Assembly (NCBI RefSeq): GCF_018403285.1
Contig: NZ_BOSJ01000017.1
Location: 1-64,000, forward strand
Length of the DNA: 64,000 bases
From: Paenibacillus sp. J45TS6
Lineage (GTDB): Bacteria > Bacillota > Bacilli > Paenibacillales > Paenibacillaceae
Direction of reading: 5' to 3'
Of this stretch, positions 17,843-28,850 are shown in pieces; within the stretch, counting starts at the first letter, position 1; each line of letters begins with the position of its first letter. Position numbers and translations under genes: made by a program. The notes beneath the pieces are model-generated. The model had not been told where the DNA came from and did no database searches. It saw only the letters and a list, made by a program, of their open reading frames with translations.

Positions 17843-18460
17843 TTACGTTTCATCTATGGCAAGCACATGCATACCAAGCTCCGCAAGCTGTTCGCTTAGC
17901 AAGGACAATGGCAAACCTACAACGTTAAAATAACAACCTTCAATTGATTCAACCAGAACGGAACCAATGCCTTGAATTGCATAGGATCCTGCCTTATCGA
18001 ATGGTTCTTTGGTTGCAATGTAGGCACGTATTCCTTCATCCGTTTGTGCTTTCATCTTCACTTTAGTCTTACGATGGTCTACGATGATCCGCCCTGTATC
18101 TCCCGATATGCAGGCCACTCCGGAGTACACCTCATGAGTACGATTCTGCAGCATACCTAGCATTCGAAAAGCGTCTTCCTCATCCTTCGGTTTGCCAAGT
18201 ATCATTCCGTCCATTACGACAATGGTGTCGCTCCCAACGACTATTGCACCCTCCATACTGGATTCGTAGGAATCATAGACCGCCTTTGCCTTTCGAAGCG
18301 CTAATTCTTCAACGACTTGTTCAGGTGTGTAGTCTGCTGGTGTGTCCTCATCTGCATGACTTGGAACAACTTCAAATGGTAATCTAAGTGAAGCAATAAG
18401 TTCGCGTCGACGTGGAGATGTTGAGGCTAGAATGATTCGATGGTTCTGCTGCTTTTTCAA
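17843..18460 (-). CDS. maf: Maf/YhdE-family nucleoside triphosphate pyrophosphatase
   Basis: House-cleaning pyrophosphatase that hydrolyses non-canonical or UTP/dTTP nucleotides; overproduction blocks septation in B. subtilis. The 205-residue protein starts with LASTSPRRRELI (substrate loop) and contains VVGSDTIVV and KPKDEEDAFRML, standard Maf motifs. The start is TTG with AAGGAG eight bases upstream. It precedes radC by 86 nt. Confidence 0.96.
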   Translation of the reverse strand: MKKQQNHRIILASTSPRRRELIASLRLPFEVVPSHADEDTPADYTPEQVVEELALRKAKAVYDSYESSMEGAIVVGSDTIVVMDGMILGKPKDEEDAFRMLGMLQNRTHEVYSGVACISGDTGRIIVDHRKTKVKMKAQTDEGIRAYIATKEPFDKAGSYAIQGIGSVLVESIEGCYFNVVGLPLSLLSEQLAELGMHVLAIDET

Positions 18461-18565
18461 AGGGATAACTCCTTACTTCACCGATAATGCGATAAGCATC
18501 TCTGTTTTAATCGTTTTCTGTACTGACTTAAAACTGCTAAGGTATGATCAAAGTGAACATACTGC

Positions 18566-18808
18566 TTACAATTTGCGATAGAGCCAAATTGCTGACACCA
18601 TACCCAGCAGACTAAGCAGGCTCATTTTCAATTGAATGTTTAGGTTATAACTAATGATGTCGAAATTTGCTTTTGGCGACCAACTGATTGTCGTCGTATT
18701 CGTTAGAATAGAAAGAGCCTTGAATTGCTCTAGACCCTTGGCTATGAAGGCTCCTATTAGCCAACCCAAGAGCAGAAACAGTAACAACATGCCGAAATTT
18801 TTTTTCAT
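18566..18808 (-). CDS. DUF4321 small membrane protein
   Basis: An 80-residue protein with two hydrophobic segments: MKKNFGMLLLFLLLGWLIGA at the start and MSLLSLLGMVSAIWLY near the end. The middle SILTNTTTISWSP part is typical of the DUF4321 family, which occurs next to maf in Firmicutes. Function is unknown. A longer frame begins at 18928, but ATG at 18808 has GAGGGAAG upstream and matches family length. Confidence 0.85.
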   Translation of the reverse strand: MKKNFGMLLLFLLLGWLIGAFIAKGLEQFKALSILTNTTTISWSPKANFDIISYNLNIQLKMSLLSLLGMVSAIWLYRKL

Positions 18809-18929
18809 TGTACTCTTCCCTCGCCATATTTTGACACCTTCATTATTATACGGGAAGCAACGCGTAAGTACAAATACAAATCCGGCCTGGGGAAGTATTT
18901 CCATTTCCCGGCCGGACCAAAGGGTCACC

Positions 18930-20228
18930 TTATGTTTGTTTCATTACCTCTAGCAGCTGTTTTTCTTGAAGGATATAATCCATTACAGCAGACTGTACCT
19001 TCCACATATGCTCTTTATTAGGATTTTTATTATATTCGGATAATGCACTGATGGCAGTGCTCATTGAGGACTCCATCTTCCGTTCTATCTGCTTTCCGTT
19101 CTCAGAGAGACCTGCATGAATTGCTCCAACACTGCTCGTAAATCGATGATGTGCATCTGAGATTTCACTTAATTTGTCCTTTGGTACGGCGGTTTGAACT
19201 TGCTCGCTAATATGAGTAATCGATAAAGAAGCAAGCATGTCAGTAAGCGCTCTGCTATTTTCGAAAAAAGGACTAATCTCATCTGCATTCCCTATGAATA
19301 CAACATCTGAAACGGCAGGCAAAGAGATTTCTCTTACGTATAGCTCTACTCCTTCTGTCTTCAGCTGATTACTTATTAGTTTTGCTTCCTCTCGATCGGA
19401 AGATACTCCTGCATATACTCTTGCTTCATCCATGGGGTCACTCCCTGCTGCAATCCCTGCCTGGGTGAGCTCTTTCTTCGCCTGACTTGCACCTTCTGCC
19501 ATGCTAAACACACCATACTGAAGCATAAAATAAGTCGCTCCTGGGATGGATACCGCAGTGCTAGCAATATTGGGAGTTTCCGTTCCCAACGTTTGTGTCT
19601 GTGGATCCTCTGTGGGAGAAACAAGGTCAGTCCCTACCGCCGTTCCCGTTACCGTCTTTGGAGCTGTACTGCCAGAATCGAGCATGGACATAGCTACAAA
19701 TCCAAATAAAACGCCCGTCATTACCGCGGCAGTTACCGAACCAAATACTTTCCATCCTCCTGGGGACTTTCGATGATGAACAGCATACGATTTAGTGGTT
19801 ACCTCCGGATAGTGCTGCATAGGCAGGTCATCGTAAGGATCCCTACTATTTTCCCTGACAGAAGAACCCTCGGTTAGTGACCTATTCTCTATCATCGAAG
19901 AACCGGCATAGGGACCAAAAGGCTCGCCCCAATCATCATAAATCGGATTCCCGTAATATGTATCTTCCTTTCCTGCTTTCTGCTCTGCGGAAAGATATCC
20001 TGAAAGATTCTGTTCACTGTACCCTGTCGGATCTTCTTCCCCATCTAACTGGTGATATGTATCGAGTGGAGGGACGCTGCGATCCAGCGAGATTGGATTT
20101 ATTTCAGTTCCCAAAGCAATCTTCTGATTAGTACGAGGAGACTCCATTTTTATTATGCGGTTGGGATGCTGATGAGAAGTATTCTGAGATTCCTCACCAA
20201 AACGAAATGTCATTCTCGCCTTATTCAC
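18930..20228 (-). CDS. SPOR domain-containing single-pass membrane protein
   Basis: A 432-residue protein with a long hydrophilic, probably cytoplasmic N-terminus (about 1-155), one membrane helix (about 160-182, FGSVTAAVMTGVLFGFVAMS), a Ser/Thr-rich linker and a SPOR-like region (about 230-305, YFMLQYGVFSMAEGASQAKK). The end is helical. SPOR domains bind denuded glycan strands at septa, so a role in division or sporulation septa is likely but unproven. The start is GTG with GGAGGGG upstream. It lies between murC and the DUF4321-maf genes, a position where many Bacillales carry such a gene. Confidence 0.85.
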   Translation of the reverse strand: MNKARMTFRFGEESQNTSHQHPNRIIKMESPRTNQKIALGTEINPISLDRSVPPLDTYHQLDGEEDPTGYSEQNLSGYLSAEQKAGKEDTYYGNPIYDDWGEPFGPYAGSSMIENRSLTEGSSVRENSRDPYDDLPMQHYPEVTTKSYAVHHRKSPGGWKVFGSVTAAVMTGVLFGFVAMSMLDSGSTAPKTVTGTAVGTDLVSPTEDPQTQTLGTETPNIASTAVSIPGATYFMLQYGVFSMAEGASQAKKELTQAGIAAGSDPMDEARVYAGVSSDREEAKLISNQLKTEGVELYVREISLPAVSDVVFIGNADEISPFFENSRALTDMLASLSITHISEQVQTAVPKDKLSEISDAHHRFTSSVGAIHAGLSENGKQIERKMESSMSTAISALSEYNKNPNKEHMWKVQSAVMDYILQEKQLLEVMKQT

Positions 20229-20290
20229 GGTGTAAGCCCCTCCCTTGTCCTTTTTATCAGCTATATGTGAGAAAAAGGCTATATATGCAT

Positions 20291-20332
20291 AAAAAGCACC
20301 ATCTCTGCCTATCGCAGAAATGATGCTTTTTA
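20291..20332 (-). terminator. Terminator after murC
   Basis: The minus strand stem AAAAAGCATCATTTCTGC / GCAGAGATGGTGCTTTTT with a short loop ends in Ts. It closes the valS-folC-murC unit. Confidence 0.85.
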
Positions 20333-20353
20333 TTATTGTTCATGCCTGGCCTT

Positions 20354-21724
20354 CTATTTCAAACCTTTAGCCAGCTCATATCCAGCTTTCCAAATATCCC
20401 CTGCGCCCATAGTCAGCACTAGGTCACCTGGGTTTAATCGGTGTTCCAAATCTGCAACTACATCCTCTTTTGTCGGGAAGTAGGTTGCATTTGGATTACT
20501 GTTTTGCTTAATAAGCTCAACTAACTTAGAGGAATGAACCCCTTCAATTTGCTTCTCACCGGCAGGAGAGAAAATATCCGTAATAATGACTTCATCTGCT
20601 TCAGCAAATGCACGACTGAAAGCATCTAGCAAGAAGAAGGTACGAGTATAACGTTGCGGCTGGAATACAGCAATAATCCGTTTCCCTGTCGCTTTTGCAG
20701 CACTGATTGTAGCTTCGATCTCCGTAGGATGATGAGCATAATCATCAATAATCAGAATATCGCGCGCTTCGCCAAGCACCTGGAATCTGCGTTTTGCACC
20801 ACTGAACTTCACGATCGCTTTCACGATGGATTCAAAAGGTATGCCTGCTTCTAAGCAAGTAATGATCGTTGCCATCGCATTGCTTACATTATGTTTACCA
20901 GGTACAGAAAGCTCTACTTTACCGAGCGGAGCTCCGCGATGATTCATCGTAAATGAAATATGACGATCACCAAGCGTAAGATCGGTTGCTGTATAATCTG
21001 CTTCTGCATCAATTGCATACGTAATAATGTTAGATTTGAGCTGTGGCATAATACTTTGAATGTTCTCATCATCTGCACAAACAATCGCACAGCCTTCAGG
21101 TTTCACCTGATTTAAAAACTTTACATACGCATTTTTCAGCTCATTAAAATCATTATTGTAATTTTCAAGATGATCCGCTTCCAGATTCGTTACAATCCCA
21201 ATCCAAGGATGATAATGCAAGAATGAACCATCGCTCTCGTCTGCTTCAGCAACGACACAATCGCCTTTACCTGCTTTGGCATTCGTTCCGAGATTCATGA
21301 TCTCCCCGCCGATGATGTAAGTAGGATCTGTTTCACATTCTTCCATAACAAGCGCGATCATAGAGGAAGTTGTTGTCTTACCGTGTGCTCCCGCAACGGC
21401 AACTCCCTTACGCTCGTTAAGTAAACGTGCCAACATTTGTGCACGGTGAAGAACCGGAATTTTTAATTGTTCCGCTTCCACTCGTTCCACATTGTCCGCA
21501 GTTGCAGCCGTTGAATAAACAACTAAATCTGCACCGTGTACCTGTTCCGCCGTATGGCCGATATATACTTTTGCTCCTTTTGCGGCGAGCTTTTCAGTTA
21601 GCTCCTGGGATGCCACATCCGAACCAGTTACCGTATAACCCATCTCTAGCATAACTCTTGCAATGGCGCTCATCCCATAGCCGCCGATACCGATAAAATG
21701 TACATGTTCCGTAGTATTCAACAA
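20354..21724 (-). CDS. murC: UDP-N-acetylmuramate--L-alanine ligase
   Basis: Adds L-Ala to UDP-MurNAc in peptidoglycan precursor synthesis. The protein (456 residues) has the N-terminal [14 protein letters not shown] motif, the Mur ligase ATP-binding loop [10 protein letters not shown] (about 111-120) and DYAHHPTEI. An open frame runs 20 codons further into folC, but the family start fits the TTG at 21724 ([11 protein letters not shown]), four bases after the folC stop with AAGG upstream. A TTG one codon later is also possible. Confidence 0.97.
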   Translation of the reverse strand: MLNTTEHVHFIGIGGYGMSAIARVMLEMGYTVTGSDVASQELTEKLAAKGAKVYIGHTAEQVHGADLVVYSTAATADNVERVEAEQLKIPVLHRAQMLARLLNERKGVAVAGAHGKTTTSSMIALVMEECETDPTYIIGGEIMNLGTNAKAGKGDCVVAEADESDGSFLHYHPWIGIVTNLEADHLENYNNDFNELKNAYVKFLNQVKPEGCAIVCADDENIQSIMPQLKSNIITYAIDAEADYTATDLTLGDRHISFTMNHRGAPLGKVELSVPGKHNVSNAMATIITCLEAGIPFESIVKAIVKFSGAKRRFQVLGEARDILIIDDYAHHPTEIEATISAAKATGKRIIAVFQPQRYTRTFFLLDAFSRAFAEADEVIITDIFSPAGEKQIEGVHSSKLVELIKQNSNPNATYFPTKEDVVADLEHRLNPGDLVLTMGAGDIWKAGYELAKGLK

Positions 21725-21728
21725 GTTT

Positions 21729-23105
21729 TCACCAACCTTTTTCAGAATCGGTTTGATGCAAAAGACTGGCCCGAACATCTGCAATTAGATACAATGTGCC
21801 GGACACAATCCCCAGATCGTCCGCTTCCGTCCGTAACTTAAGTAAGCTCAGTGCATTTTTCCATGAAGGTTCTACAATGATGTCAAGGTTTGGTTTGGCA
21901 AAGGATGGACGAAGCTCTTCTACCATATTTTTTAACTGTGCCGCATCCATTTTACGTCGGAAATCAGGCTCAGTCAGGATAAGCGTATCCACTAGTGGCA
22001 GTATATGCTCTAAATATGATTTGTGATGCTTATTCTCAAGCATGCCCATCATTAAAATTAATTTCCGATCTGCATACAAATCCTTTATCGTTCTGGCAAG
22101 TGTTTCTGCACCTTCCGGATTGTGTGCCCCATCCAAAATAAGAAGCGGATCATCGGACACTTTCTCAAAACGTCCGGCCCAGAATGCTCTGTGAAATCCT
22201 TTTTTCAAATCTTCCTCTTCCATATAGAACGCCATGTACTGGCGCAGCACTTCAAGTGTCATCAGAGCACAGGCAGCATTTGCACTTTGGTGCTTGCCCT
22301 GCATTGTCAGCTCCACATCAAGTTCACGAAACGGTCCATTATAATGGAATCTTTGACCATTCTTATTAACCTCAAGTTGCTCATAAGTAAACTGTTCGCC
22401 TGCAATATACAGGGTTGATTTTTTCTTAGCACAGGTTTCACGAATGATACGAATTGCTTCCGGCTGTTCAACCGTAGTAACAACAGGGACGCCGGGTTTA
22501 ATAATCCCTGCCTTTTCAGATGTAATTTGTTCAATCGTATCACCAAGAATATCGGTATGGTCAAAACCAATATTCGTAATCACCGAAATGATAGGAGTCA
22601 CGACATTCGTTACATCAAGCCTTCCCCCAAGCCCAGTCTCCCATACTATCACATCGGGATAGCATACCTCCGCATAATACAGAATTGCGAGCGCTGTCGC
22701 AACCTCAAACATCGTTGGAGATCCAAGTTCTGTAGCAGCTATTTCTTCCACAAAAGGCTTCAGCTTGTTAGCCAGCTTAAGCAAGGTGTCTTCCGGGATG
22801 TCTTCTTCATTATACTGAAATCGGTTTGTAAACTTGGTGATATACGGAGAAGTAAATGTCCCTACATCATACCCGCCCTGTCTAAGGGTAGAAGTCAGAA
22901 AGGCACAAGTTGATCCTTTTCCGTTCGTTCCCGCGACATGAATGAATTTCAGATGTTTATGAGGGTCGCCCAGCTTTGATAATAACAATTCAATTCGAGA
23001 TAGTCCCGGTCTAATTCCAAAAGGAATAAGATTGTTAATCCAAGCTACTGCATCACTGTAGGTTTGTAGAGGAGCTGCACAAGCAGCTCCCGTGTTTTCA
23101 GACAT
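21729..23105 (-). CDS. folC: Folylpolyglutamate synthase / dihydrofolate synthase
   Basis: Adds glutamate to dihydropteroate and folates. The protein (458 residues) has the Mur-ligase-type P-loop [14 protein letters not shown] (about 56-69), [11 protein letters not shown] and [13 protein letters not shown] at 23105 is preferred because GGAGGG is correctly spaced; the upstream in-frame GTG overlaps that site. It follows valS by about 70 nt, the same order as in B. subtilis. Confidence 0.97.
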   Translation of the reverse strand: MSENTGAACAAPLQTYSDAVAWINNLIPFGIRPGLSRIELLLSKLGDPHKHLKFIHVAGTNGKGSTCAFLTSTLRQGGYDVGTFTSPYITKFTNRFQYNEEDIPEDTLLKLANKLKPFVEEIAATELGSPTMFEVATALAILYYAEVCYPDVIVWETGLGGRLDVTNVVTPIISVITNIGFDHTDILGDTIEQITSEKAGIIKPGVPVVTTVEQPEAIRIIRETCAKKKSTLYIAGEQFTYEQLEVNKNGQRFHYNGPFRELDVELTMQGKHQSANAACALMTLEVLRQYMAFYMEEEDLKKGFHRAFWAGRFEKVSDDPLLILDGAHNPEGAETLARTIKDLYADRKLILMMGMLENKHHKSYLEHILPLVDTLILTEPDFRRKMDAAQLKNMVEELRPSFAKPNLDIIVEPSWKNALSLLKLRTEADDLGIVSGTLYLIADVRASLLHQTDSEKGW

Positions 23106-23178
23106 TTTCTTCACCCTCCGATTGCGAAATTTGTGAGACTTTTCTTTAAGGGATACCGCGAAATAATAACCTATTTAA

Positions 23179-25857
23179 TTAGCTTTGTAATTCCGCAATG
23201 CGAGCAATGACTTTACTGCGTTTATCAGAATAATCCGCAAGTTTTGCACGCTCTTCCTCAATAACTTTTGCTGGAGCTTTGGATACGAAGCCTTCATTGC
23301 CCAGTTTTTTCTCAATGCGAAGCACTTCTTTATCTAAATTCTCGCGTTCTTTCTCAAGACGAGCAATCTCCTGATCAATATCAATTAGTCCTGCGAGCGG
23401 GAAATAAATTTCAGCACCTGACACAATTGCCGTCATCGCTTTCTCCGGCGTAGGTAGAGAGATGCCTGTAGTCAGATCGGACGTATTACAGAATCTGCTA
23501 ACGTAAACAAGGTTGTTATCGATGATCTGCAGCGCGTCCGCATTACTTGCATTTACATTCATTTCGATCTTCTTACTCATCGGCACATTCACTTCTGCAC
23601 GAACATTACGAACAGCACGAATGAGATCCATCAGCATATTCATCTCGGCTACAGCCTGATCGTTAACAAGCTCTTCGTTAAATTCAGGCCATGCAGCAAG
23701 CGTAATGGTCTCTCCATCATGCGGCAAATGCTGCCAAATTTCCTCTGAAATAAATGGCATGAACGGATGAATAAGACGCATTGTATGATCCAGTACATAA
23801 GCAAGTACCGACTGTGTCTTACGTTTTGCCTGCTCATCTTCACCGTATAACGTCAATTTGGAGAATTCGATGTACCAGTCACACAGATCATCCCATATGA
23901 AGTTATACAGTGCACGTCCGGTTTCTCCAAATTCATAAGCGTCCATAAGACGAGTTACTTCTCTTGCTGTTTCATTTAGGCGATGCAGAATCCAGCGATC
24001 AGCCGTGGATAGTTCACCTGTAATATCAATATCCTCATATTTAATGCCTTCAAGATTCATGAGAGCAAAACGGGAAGCGTTCCAAATCTTATTCGCAAAG
24101 TTACGTGCTTGTTCTACACGTTCCCAGCGGAAACGAAGATCTTGTCCTGGTGTGCTGCCTGTTGAAATCATATAGCGCATCGCATCAGCACCATATTTCT
24201 CAATTACTTCAAGCGGATCTACCCCGTTGCCAAGTGACTTCGACATTTTGCGGCCATCAGCATCACGTACAAGTCCGTGCATCAATACGTCTTTAAACGG
24301 AATTTCATCTGTAAATTCAAGCGCTGTAAAGATCATACGAGCTACCCAGAAGTAGATGATATCGTACCCAGTCACGAGCACAGACGTTGGATAGTAGCGT
24401 TTCAGATCTTCTGCGTCTTCAGGCCAACCTAGAGTAGAGAAAGGCCATAACGCCGAACTAAACCAAGTATCAAGAACATCTTCATCTTGACGAAGATCTG
24501 CAGAGCCGCATTTGGTACAAGTCGTGAGGTCTTCCTGACTAACATGAAGCTCTCCACAAGCATTACAGTACCACGCTGGAATACGGTGTCCCCACCAGAG
24601 CTGACGAGAAATACACCAGTCGCGAACATTCTCAATCCAGTGAAGATACGTTCTCTCAAAACGATCTGGAACAAAGTTTACACCTTTTCCGTTCTTCTGA
24701 GCTTCAATCGCTCTTTCGGCAAGCGGCTGCATCGCAACAAACCACTGTGTAGACAGATAAGGCTCTACAACAGCACCTGAACGCTCACTATGACCAACTT
24801 GATGTACATGGTCTTCAATGTTAATGAGTACACCCAGTTCTTTAAGGTCAGCAACAATCTGCTTACGGCACTCACTACGGTCAAGCCCTTTATATTTGCC
24901 AGCTTCCTCATTCATAGTACCTGTCTCATCCATAACCGTGATTTGCGGCAGGTCATGACGAAGACCGACTTCAAAGTCATTTGGATCATGCGCAGGCGTG
25001 ATTTTTACCGCTCCGCTACCAAACTCTTTTTCTACATATTCATCTGCAATAACAGGAATTTCACGGCCAATAATCGGCAGTACAAGTACTTTGCCAATCA
25101 TATCTTTGTAACGATCATCTTCGGGATGAACCGCAACAGCCGTATCACCAAGCATGGTCTCTGGTCTTGTCGTTGCAACGGTAATGGAGCCGCTGCCGTC
25201 TTTTAATTCATATTTCAGATGATACAAGTGACCTTGTACTTCTTTATATTCGACTTCAATATCAGATAACGCAGTTCGTGCTGCCGGATCCCAGTTAATG
25301 ATACGTTTCCCGCGGTAAATGAGACCTTTATTATACAGTGTAACAAACACTTCACGTACAGCTTTTGATAACCCTTCATCCAGCGTAAAACGCTCGCGAG
25401 AGTAGTCAAGAGACAAGCCCATTTTTGCCCATTGGGAACGGATTGTATTGTTATATTCTTCTTTCCAGTCCCATACCTTCTCAAGGAACTTTTCGCGTCC
25501 GAGATCATAACGAGTAATCCCGTCTTCTCTTAGTTTCTGTTCTACTTTAGTTTGAGTTGCAATTCCTGCATGGTCAGAACCAGGCAGCCAGAGCGCGTCA
25601 TAACCTTGCATCCGTTTTGCACGGATAATAATATCCTGAAGGGTAAAGTCCAGCGCATGACCGATATGAAGCATACCCGTTACGTTTGGCGGTGGAATCA
25701 CAATGGTAAAAGGCTGCGCATCCTTGCGCTGACCTGCTTTAAAGAAATTGTTTTCCATCCAATACGGGTACCACTTCTGCTCCGCAGCATGCGGATCATA
25801 CGTTGTTGGCATTTCCGTCTGATTCGGCTGATTAGGTTGATTTGTTGCTTCAGACAT
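23179..25857 (-). CDS. valS: Valyl-tRNA synthetase
   Basis: Charges tRNA-Val. The 892-residue class I enzyme has [16 protein letters not shown] (HIGH motif), the editing (CP1) domain, the KMSKS motif in [11 protein letters not shown], and a C-terminal coiled-coil arm (about the last 70 residues). ATG at 25857 has GGAGG seven bases upstream; an upstream in-frame start would place that site inside the gene. Expression is governed by a T-box leader with a GUC specifier. Confidence 0.98.
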   Translation of the reverse strand: MSEATNQPNQPNQTEMPTTYDPHAAEQKWYPYWMENNFFKAGQRKDAQPFTIVIPPPNVTGMLHIGHALDFTLQDIIIRAKRMQGYDALWLPGSDHAGIATQTKVEQKLREDGITRYDLGREKFLEKVWDWKEEYNNTIRSQWAKMGLSLDYSRERFTLDEGLSKAVREVFVTLYNKGLIYRGKRIINWDPAARTALSDIEVEYKEVQGHLYHLKYELKDGSGSITVATTRPETMLGDTAVAVHPEDDRYKDMIGKVLVLPIIGREIPVIADEYVEKEFGSGAVKITPAHDPNDFEVGLRHDLPQITVMDETGTMNEEAGKYKGLDRSECRKQIVADLKELGVLINIEDHVHQVGHSERSGAVVEPYLSTQWFVAMQPLAERAIEAQKNGKGVNFVPDRFERTYLHWIENVRDWCISRQLWWGHRIPAWYCNACGELHVSQEDLTTCTKCGSADLRQDEDVLDTWFSSALWPFSTLGWPEDAEDLKRYYPTSVLVTGYDIIYFWVARMIFTALEFTDEIPFKDVLMHGLVRDADGRKMSKSLGNGVDPLEVIEKYGADAMRYMISTGSTPGQDLRFRWERVEQARNFANKIWNASRFALMNLEGIKYEDIDITGELSTADRWILHRLNETAREVTRLMDAYEFGETGRALYNFIWDDLCDWYIEFSKLTLYGEDEQAKRKTQSVLAYVLDHTMRLIHPFMPFISEEIWQHLPHDGETITLAAWPEFNEELVNDQAVAEMNMLMDLIRAVRNVRAEVNVPMSKKIEMNVNASNADALQIIDNNLVYVSRFCNTSDLTTGISLPTPEKAMTAIVSGAEIYFPLAGLIDIDQEIARLEKERENLDKEVLRIEKKLGNEGFVSKAPAKVIEEERAKLADYSDKRSKVIARIAELQS

Positions 25858-25920
25858 ATACATTCCTCCTGTTATTTTAGAAATCAAAATTCATTTTTTC
25901 ATCAGTAGCAAGTAACGATA

Positions 25921-25965
25921 AAAAAAACAAAAAGACCCTTCATCCTCAAAGGACGAAAGGTCATT
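25921..25965 (-). terminator. T-box terminator hairpin before valS
   Basis: The minus strand stem GACCTTTCGTCC / GGATGAAGGGTC with a TTTGA loop is followed by TTTTTGTTTTTTT. It overlaps the T-box antiterminator bulge region and forms when tRNA-Val is charged. Confidence 0.92.
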
Positions 25966-26291
25966 CTTTCGCGGTACCACCTTTGTTTCATACCAAAACA
26001 TGATGACCACAAACTTTAGTTTGCGGGTTTGATATGACACTTTGTTAGGCAGTATAACGGCTGCAGCCGGCCACATTCTAGTGCTCTCTATGTACAAAGC
26101 ATACGAAAGCATTCAAAAGGGCAACTCCCGGGTGACTTCGGATCAGTAAAGTATCCTGCGGAATCTCACACCAATCGATTCCACTCTCTGAAGGGTTTAC
26201 TGCTTACTACTCCCGTTCTTCGTTGTTCCATGTGTAATTCAAGAGATCTATACGAACCACAATGAATTATATTCATTGTATCCCCAATCCT
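25934..26291 (-). promoter_or_regulatory. Valine T-box riboswitch
   Basis: The leader contains the T-box core TGGTACCGCG (25970-25979), a stem I with the AGAGAG segment, and the specifier loop GAAGTCACC. The specifier reads GUC (valine) at 26134-26136, which matches the downstream valS gene. Uncharged tRNA-Val should pair with the specifier and the T-box bulge and favour antitermination. Boundaries are from the predicted promoter start to the terminator. Confidence 0.95.
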
Positions 26292-26297
26292 ACAGAC

Positions 26298-26326
26298 ATC
26301 ATACATTTCTAGTCTAAATTCGTCAA
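26298..26326 (-). promoter_or_regulatory. Promoter of the valS T-box unit
   Basis: TTGACG (26321-26326) and TATGAT (26298-26303) with a 17-nt spacer on the minus strand, just before the T-box leader. Confidence 0.8.
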
Positions 26327-26406
26327 CAGGCGAGCACCTATTTTCCGTATAGGGAAAGACTGGAGCAGGATTCTAGCTAAGTTCATGAAGCGTCAAAATA
26401 CATAGC

Positions 26407-26445
26407 AAAAAAAGTGCCCCTGGCCGTTAACACGCCCAAGAACAC
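26407..26445 (-). terminator. Terminator after spoVID (end of hem operon)
   Basis: The stem GTGTTCTTGG / CCAGGGGCAC (10 bp with G:U pairs) is followed by seven Ts on the minus strand, 17 nt after the spoVID stop. Confidence 0.78.
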
Positions 26446-26462
26446 ATGGTTTTGTATATTAA

Positions 26463-27797
26463 TTAAGGAATGTAAAGCACCTGTCCCTCTTCAATCGACT
26501 GCTCGGATAATCGATTATACAGCTGTAACTCACGCGTGCTTAGCTGATACCTATCTGCAATCGTATCCAAGGTTTCTTCCCGCTGTACTATACAGAGCTT
26601 GACCCTCTTGAATGGCGTCTGCTCAGAACTACCGCCAAGAAATAAGTTCTTCCACTGTACATCTTCTATCTGCTCTTCTTCACGCTTTTCTACTGGAATC
26701 TGCTCTTCTAACTGTAATACCTCTTCTGTTCTCTTGCTCTTCTGAAGAAGAGAGGTAATTCCATAGGAATCAGCAGCAGGTGCATCATTTTCTTTTTTAC
26801 TGCCAAAAGCAACCTTCAGCTCCGGTTTTTCGTCTTCTGCCTCTGGCTGAGGTACATCTGCTGTAAGCAGCGTTCCCTCATCCTCCCAGGTAATCTCCTG
26901 ATCGTCACGCTGGATCGCGGTAGGCTCTGCTGCTTGTTCTTCTATAGGTGTTTCTGCTTCTTGAAGACCTAAAGCAGGTTCCGCAGGCGTTTCAAAATGC
27001 CAAACTTCTGGCGCGGCAGAGAGCTCAGTCGCCGAATTTTCTTCTTTCGCGTCCTGAATATCTTTTGTCTCTCTTAGCTCCCCGTTCTCTTGATTCTCTA
27101 TTCTCTGCTCTTCTATATTAGATTCTTCCTGCTGATCGGTACCATCATCTACCGAAAGAGTCTCATAAGGAAGATTCCAAACGTCTCGCTCCTCCTGCCC
27201 CTCATCATGAACCGAAGCCGGTGTTATATAAGGAGCATAAAATGTAGGCGGTACGGGAGAAGCGTCACTCGTGCGTTCTTGCTCAAATGAAGCTTCGTCA
27301 TCTTCCCTAGCAGGATCGCGATGGTATGGATTATATCCGCTATACTCTTTTGGTTCGCTATTCCCCTGTTCAGAAGCTGAATTCGTGTGTACTACTGTAA
27401 ATTCATCCGAATTCCAGGCAGGAGTTTCCTCTGTTTGAATCCCTTCAATTCCTCTGAGAGACAACACCCCGGTAATATTCAAGCTTCTTGTAGACAATAG
27501 GTCAACATCAAAATTCTCAATCTCAACAGCGATCTCTTCCACTGAGGCAACCCGGCTAAGCGGAATCGTAATCTCCACCGGGATCAGGTGCTGCAAACCT
27601 TCCTGCTCCTTATTCTCACCAACATACACACCTGACAACAGCAGATGGCCCCGAAGCGCTGCGTGCTCTTGATCTGTAATCACCTGTATTCGAGGATAAA
27701 GTTCAATCTCTTCAAGCTCTGCGATAGCGGGAACATGTTCTGGTAATTGAACACGCTCATAAATATCAAACCGAAGTCCGTAGGGCGGGTTTAACAT
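26463..27797 (-). CDS. spoVID: Stage VI sporulation protein D-like coat morphogen
   Basis: Needed for encasement of the forespore by the coat; in B. subtilis it interacts with SpoIVA and SafA. The 444-residue protein has a conserved beta-rich N-terminal domain (about 1-150, starting NPPYGLRFDIYERVQLPE), a very acidic Glu/Gln-rich linker (about 150-390), and a C-terminal LysM domain (CIVQREETLDTIADRYQLST, last 47 residues). This order matches SpoVID, as does its place after hemL. ATG at 27797 has GAAAGGAGG upstream, so the 16-codon upward extension is dropped. Confidence 0.9.
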   Translation of the reverse strand: MLNPPYGLRFDIYERVQLPEHVPAIAELEEIELYPRIQVITDQEHAALRGHLLLSGVYVGENKEQEGLQHLIPVEITIPLSRVASVEEIAVEIENFDVDLLSTRSLNITGVLSLRGIEGIQTEETPAWNSDEFTVVHTNSASEQGNSEPKEYSGYNPYHRDPAREDDEASFEQERTSDASPVPPTFYAPYITPASVHDEGQEERDVWNLPYETLSVDDGTDQQEESNIEEQRIENQENGELRETKDIQDAKEENSATELSAAPEVWHFETPAEPALGLQEAETPIEEQAAEPTAIQRDDQEITWEDEGTLLTADVPQPEAEDEKPELKVAFGSKKENDAPAADSYGITSLLQKSKRTEEVLQLEEQIPVEKREEEQIEDVQWKNLFLGGSSEQTPFKRVKLCIVQREETLDTIADRYQLSTRELQLYNRLSEQSIEEGQVLYIP

Positions 27798-27944
27798 AGC
27801 TGTAGTCCTCCTTTCGGGCATATAGTTACCATGAAAAAAGACCATGGCTTTCGCTCATGTGACGAGAGTTCAGCAATAAGTTTCTTCTCGTTGACATGTA
27901 TATGCACCGAATAGAGGACTCATACCATTTTATGAGTATTCGCT

Positions 27945-28850
27945 CTATTGCACTTTTTTTCTCGCTTCATATAGTTCCGTCATATCTTCCGGCCAAGGCG
28001 CCTCAATGCAGAGCAGTTCTCCTGTAAACGGATGTTGAAACGTAAGCACCTCCCCGTGCAGGGCTTGCCTGCGGATCCCTTCTCTTCTACCCCCATACAT
28101 TGTATCTCCGAATAAAGGATGACCGATGTGGCTGAGGTGGACTCTGATCTGATGGGTTCTCCCTGTCTCTAGCTCCAGACGGACAAGAGTTGCCTCGTTT
28201 AACCGTTCAGAGACCTTCATATGGGTTACCGCATGTTGTCCTGTAGGCGAAACCCTTCTTCTCTGTTTGTGATGACGATCTTTGCCGATCGGATACTGTA
28301 ACACTTCTTCATTCTGAGTAATGACGCCATGAACGATTGCCACATAAGCGCGATCAATCGCTTTACGTTCCATCATCGAATTTAGTTTTAACTCAGCATA
28401 TCGATTCTTGGCATATAGCACAGGTCCCGATGTATCTACATCGAGCCGATGGATATGGCGTACTGCAATCTCTTGGCCCTCAGATTCATAGTAGGCAGCG
28501 ACCGCATGATCCAGCGTAATAATTCCATCATGTCGCTCATTCCCATCAGGATGGACTGGCATACCTGTCGGTTTATTAACAACAAGACAAAAATCATCCT
28601 CATATAAAATATCAAGCAGAATATAACGCGGAGAGATTCCTAGAGGTACAGACGGAAAAAGGGCCAGCCTCAGCCGGTCCCCCGCAATTTTGATCCCTTG
28701 ATTTTGCTTCAATTCATGAAGAAGTTTAGGCGGCATGCCCAGCTCCTGCAAGAGCCAAGCTTCAGCAGCCTCATTCCGATTCTCGCCAGAGAGTGCCTTT
28801 TTTCCTGGAGTAAGCTCCAGCCATCCTCCTCTTCTTTTTGAAGTAATCAT
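27945..28850 (-). CDS. RluA-family RNA pseudouridine synthase
   Basis: Isomerises uridine in rRNA or tRNA. The 301-residue protein has the RluA catalytic motif HRLDVDTSG with the nucleophilic Asp, then [20 protein letters not shown] near the end. An S4-like N-terminal part (about 1-75) is present but weak. Which base it modifies cannot be told from sequence. It overlaps hemL by four bases (ATGA) and so belongs to the hem operon here; B. subtilis lacks this gene at the spot. Confidence 0.93.
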   Translation of the reverse strand: MITSKRRGGWLELTPGKKALSGENRNEAAEAWLLQELGMPPKLLHELKQNQGIKIAGDRLRLALFPSVPLGISPRYILLDILYEDDFCLVVNKPTGMPVHPDGNERHDGIITLDHAVAAYYESEGQEIAVRHIHRLDVDTSGPVLYAKNRYAELKLNSMMERKAIDRAYVAIVHGVITQNEEVLQYPIGKDRHHKQRRRVSPTGQHAVTHMKVSERLNEATLVRLELETGRTHQIRVHLSHIGHPLFGDTMYGGRREGIRRQALHGEVLTFQHPFTGELLCIEAPWPEDMTELYEARKKVQ

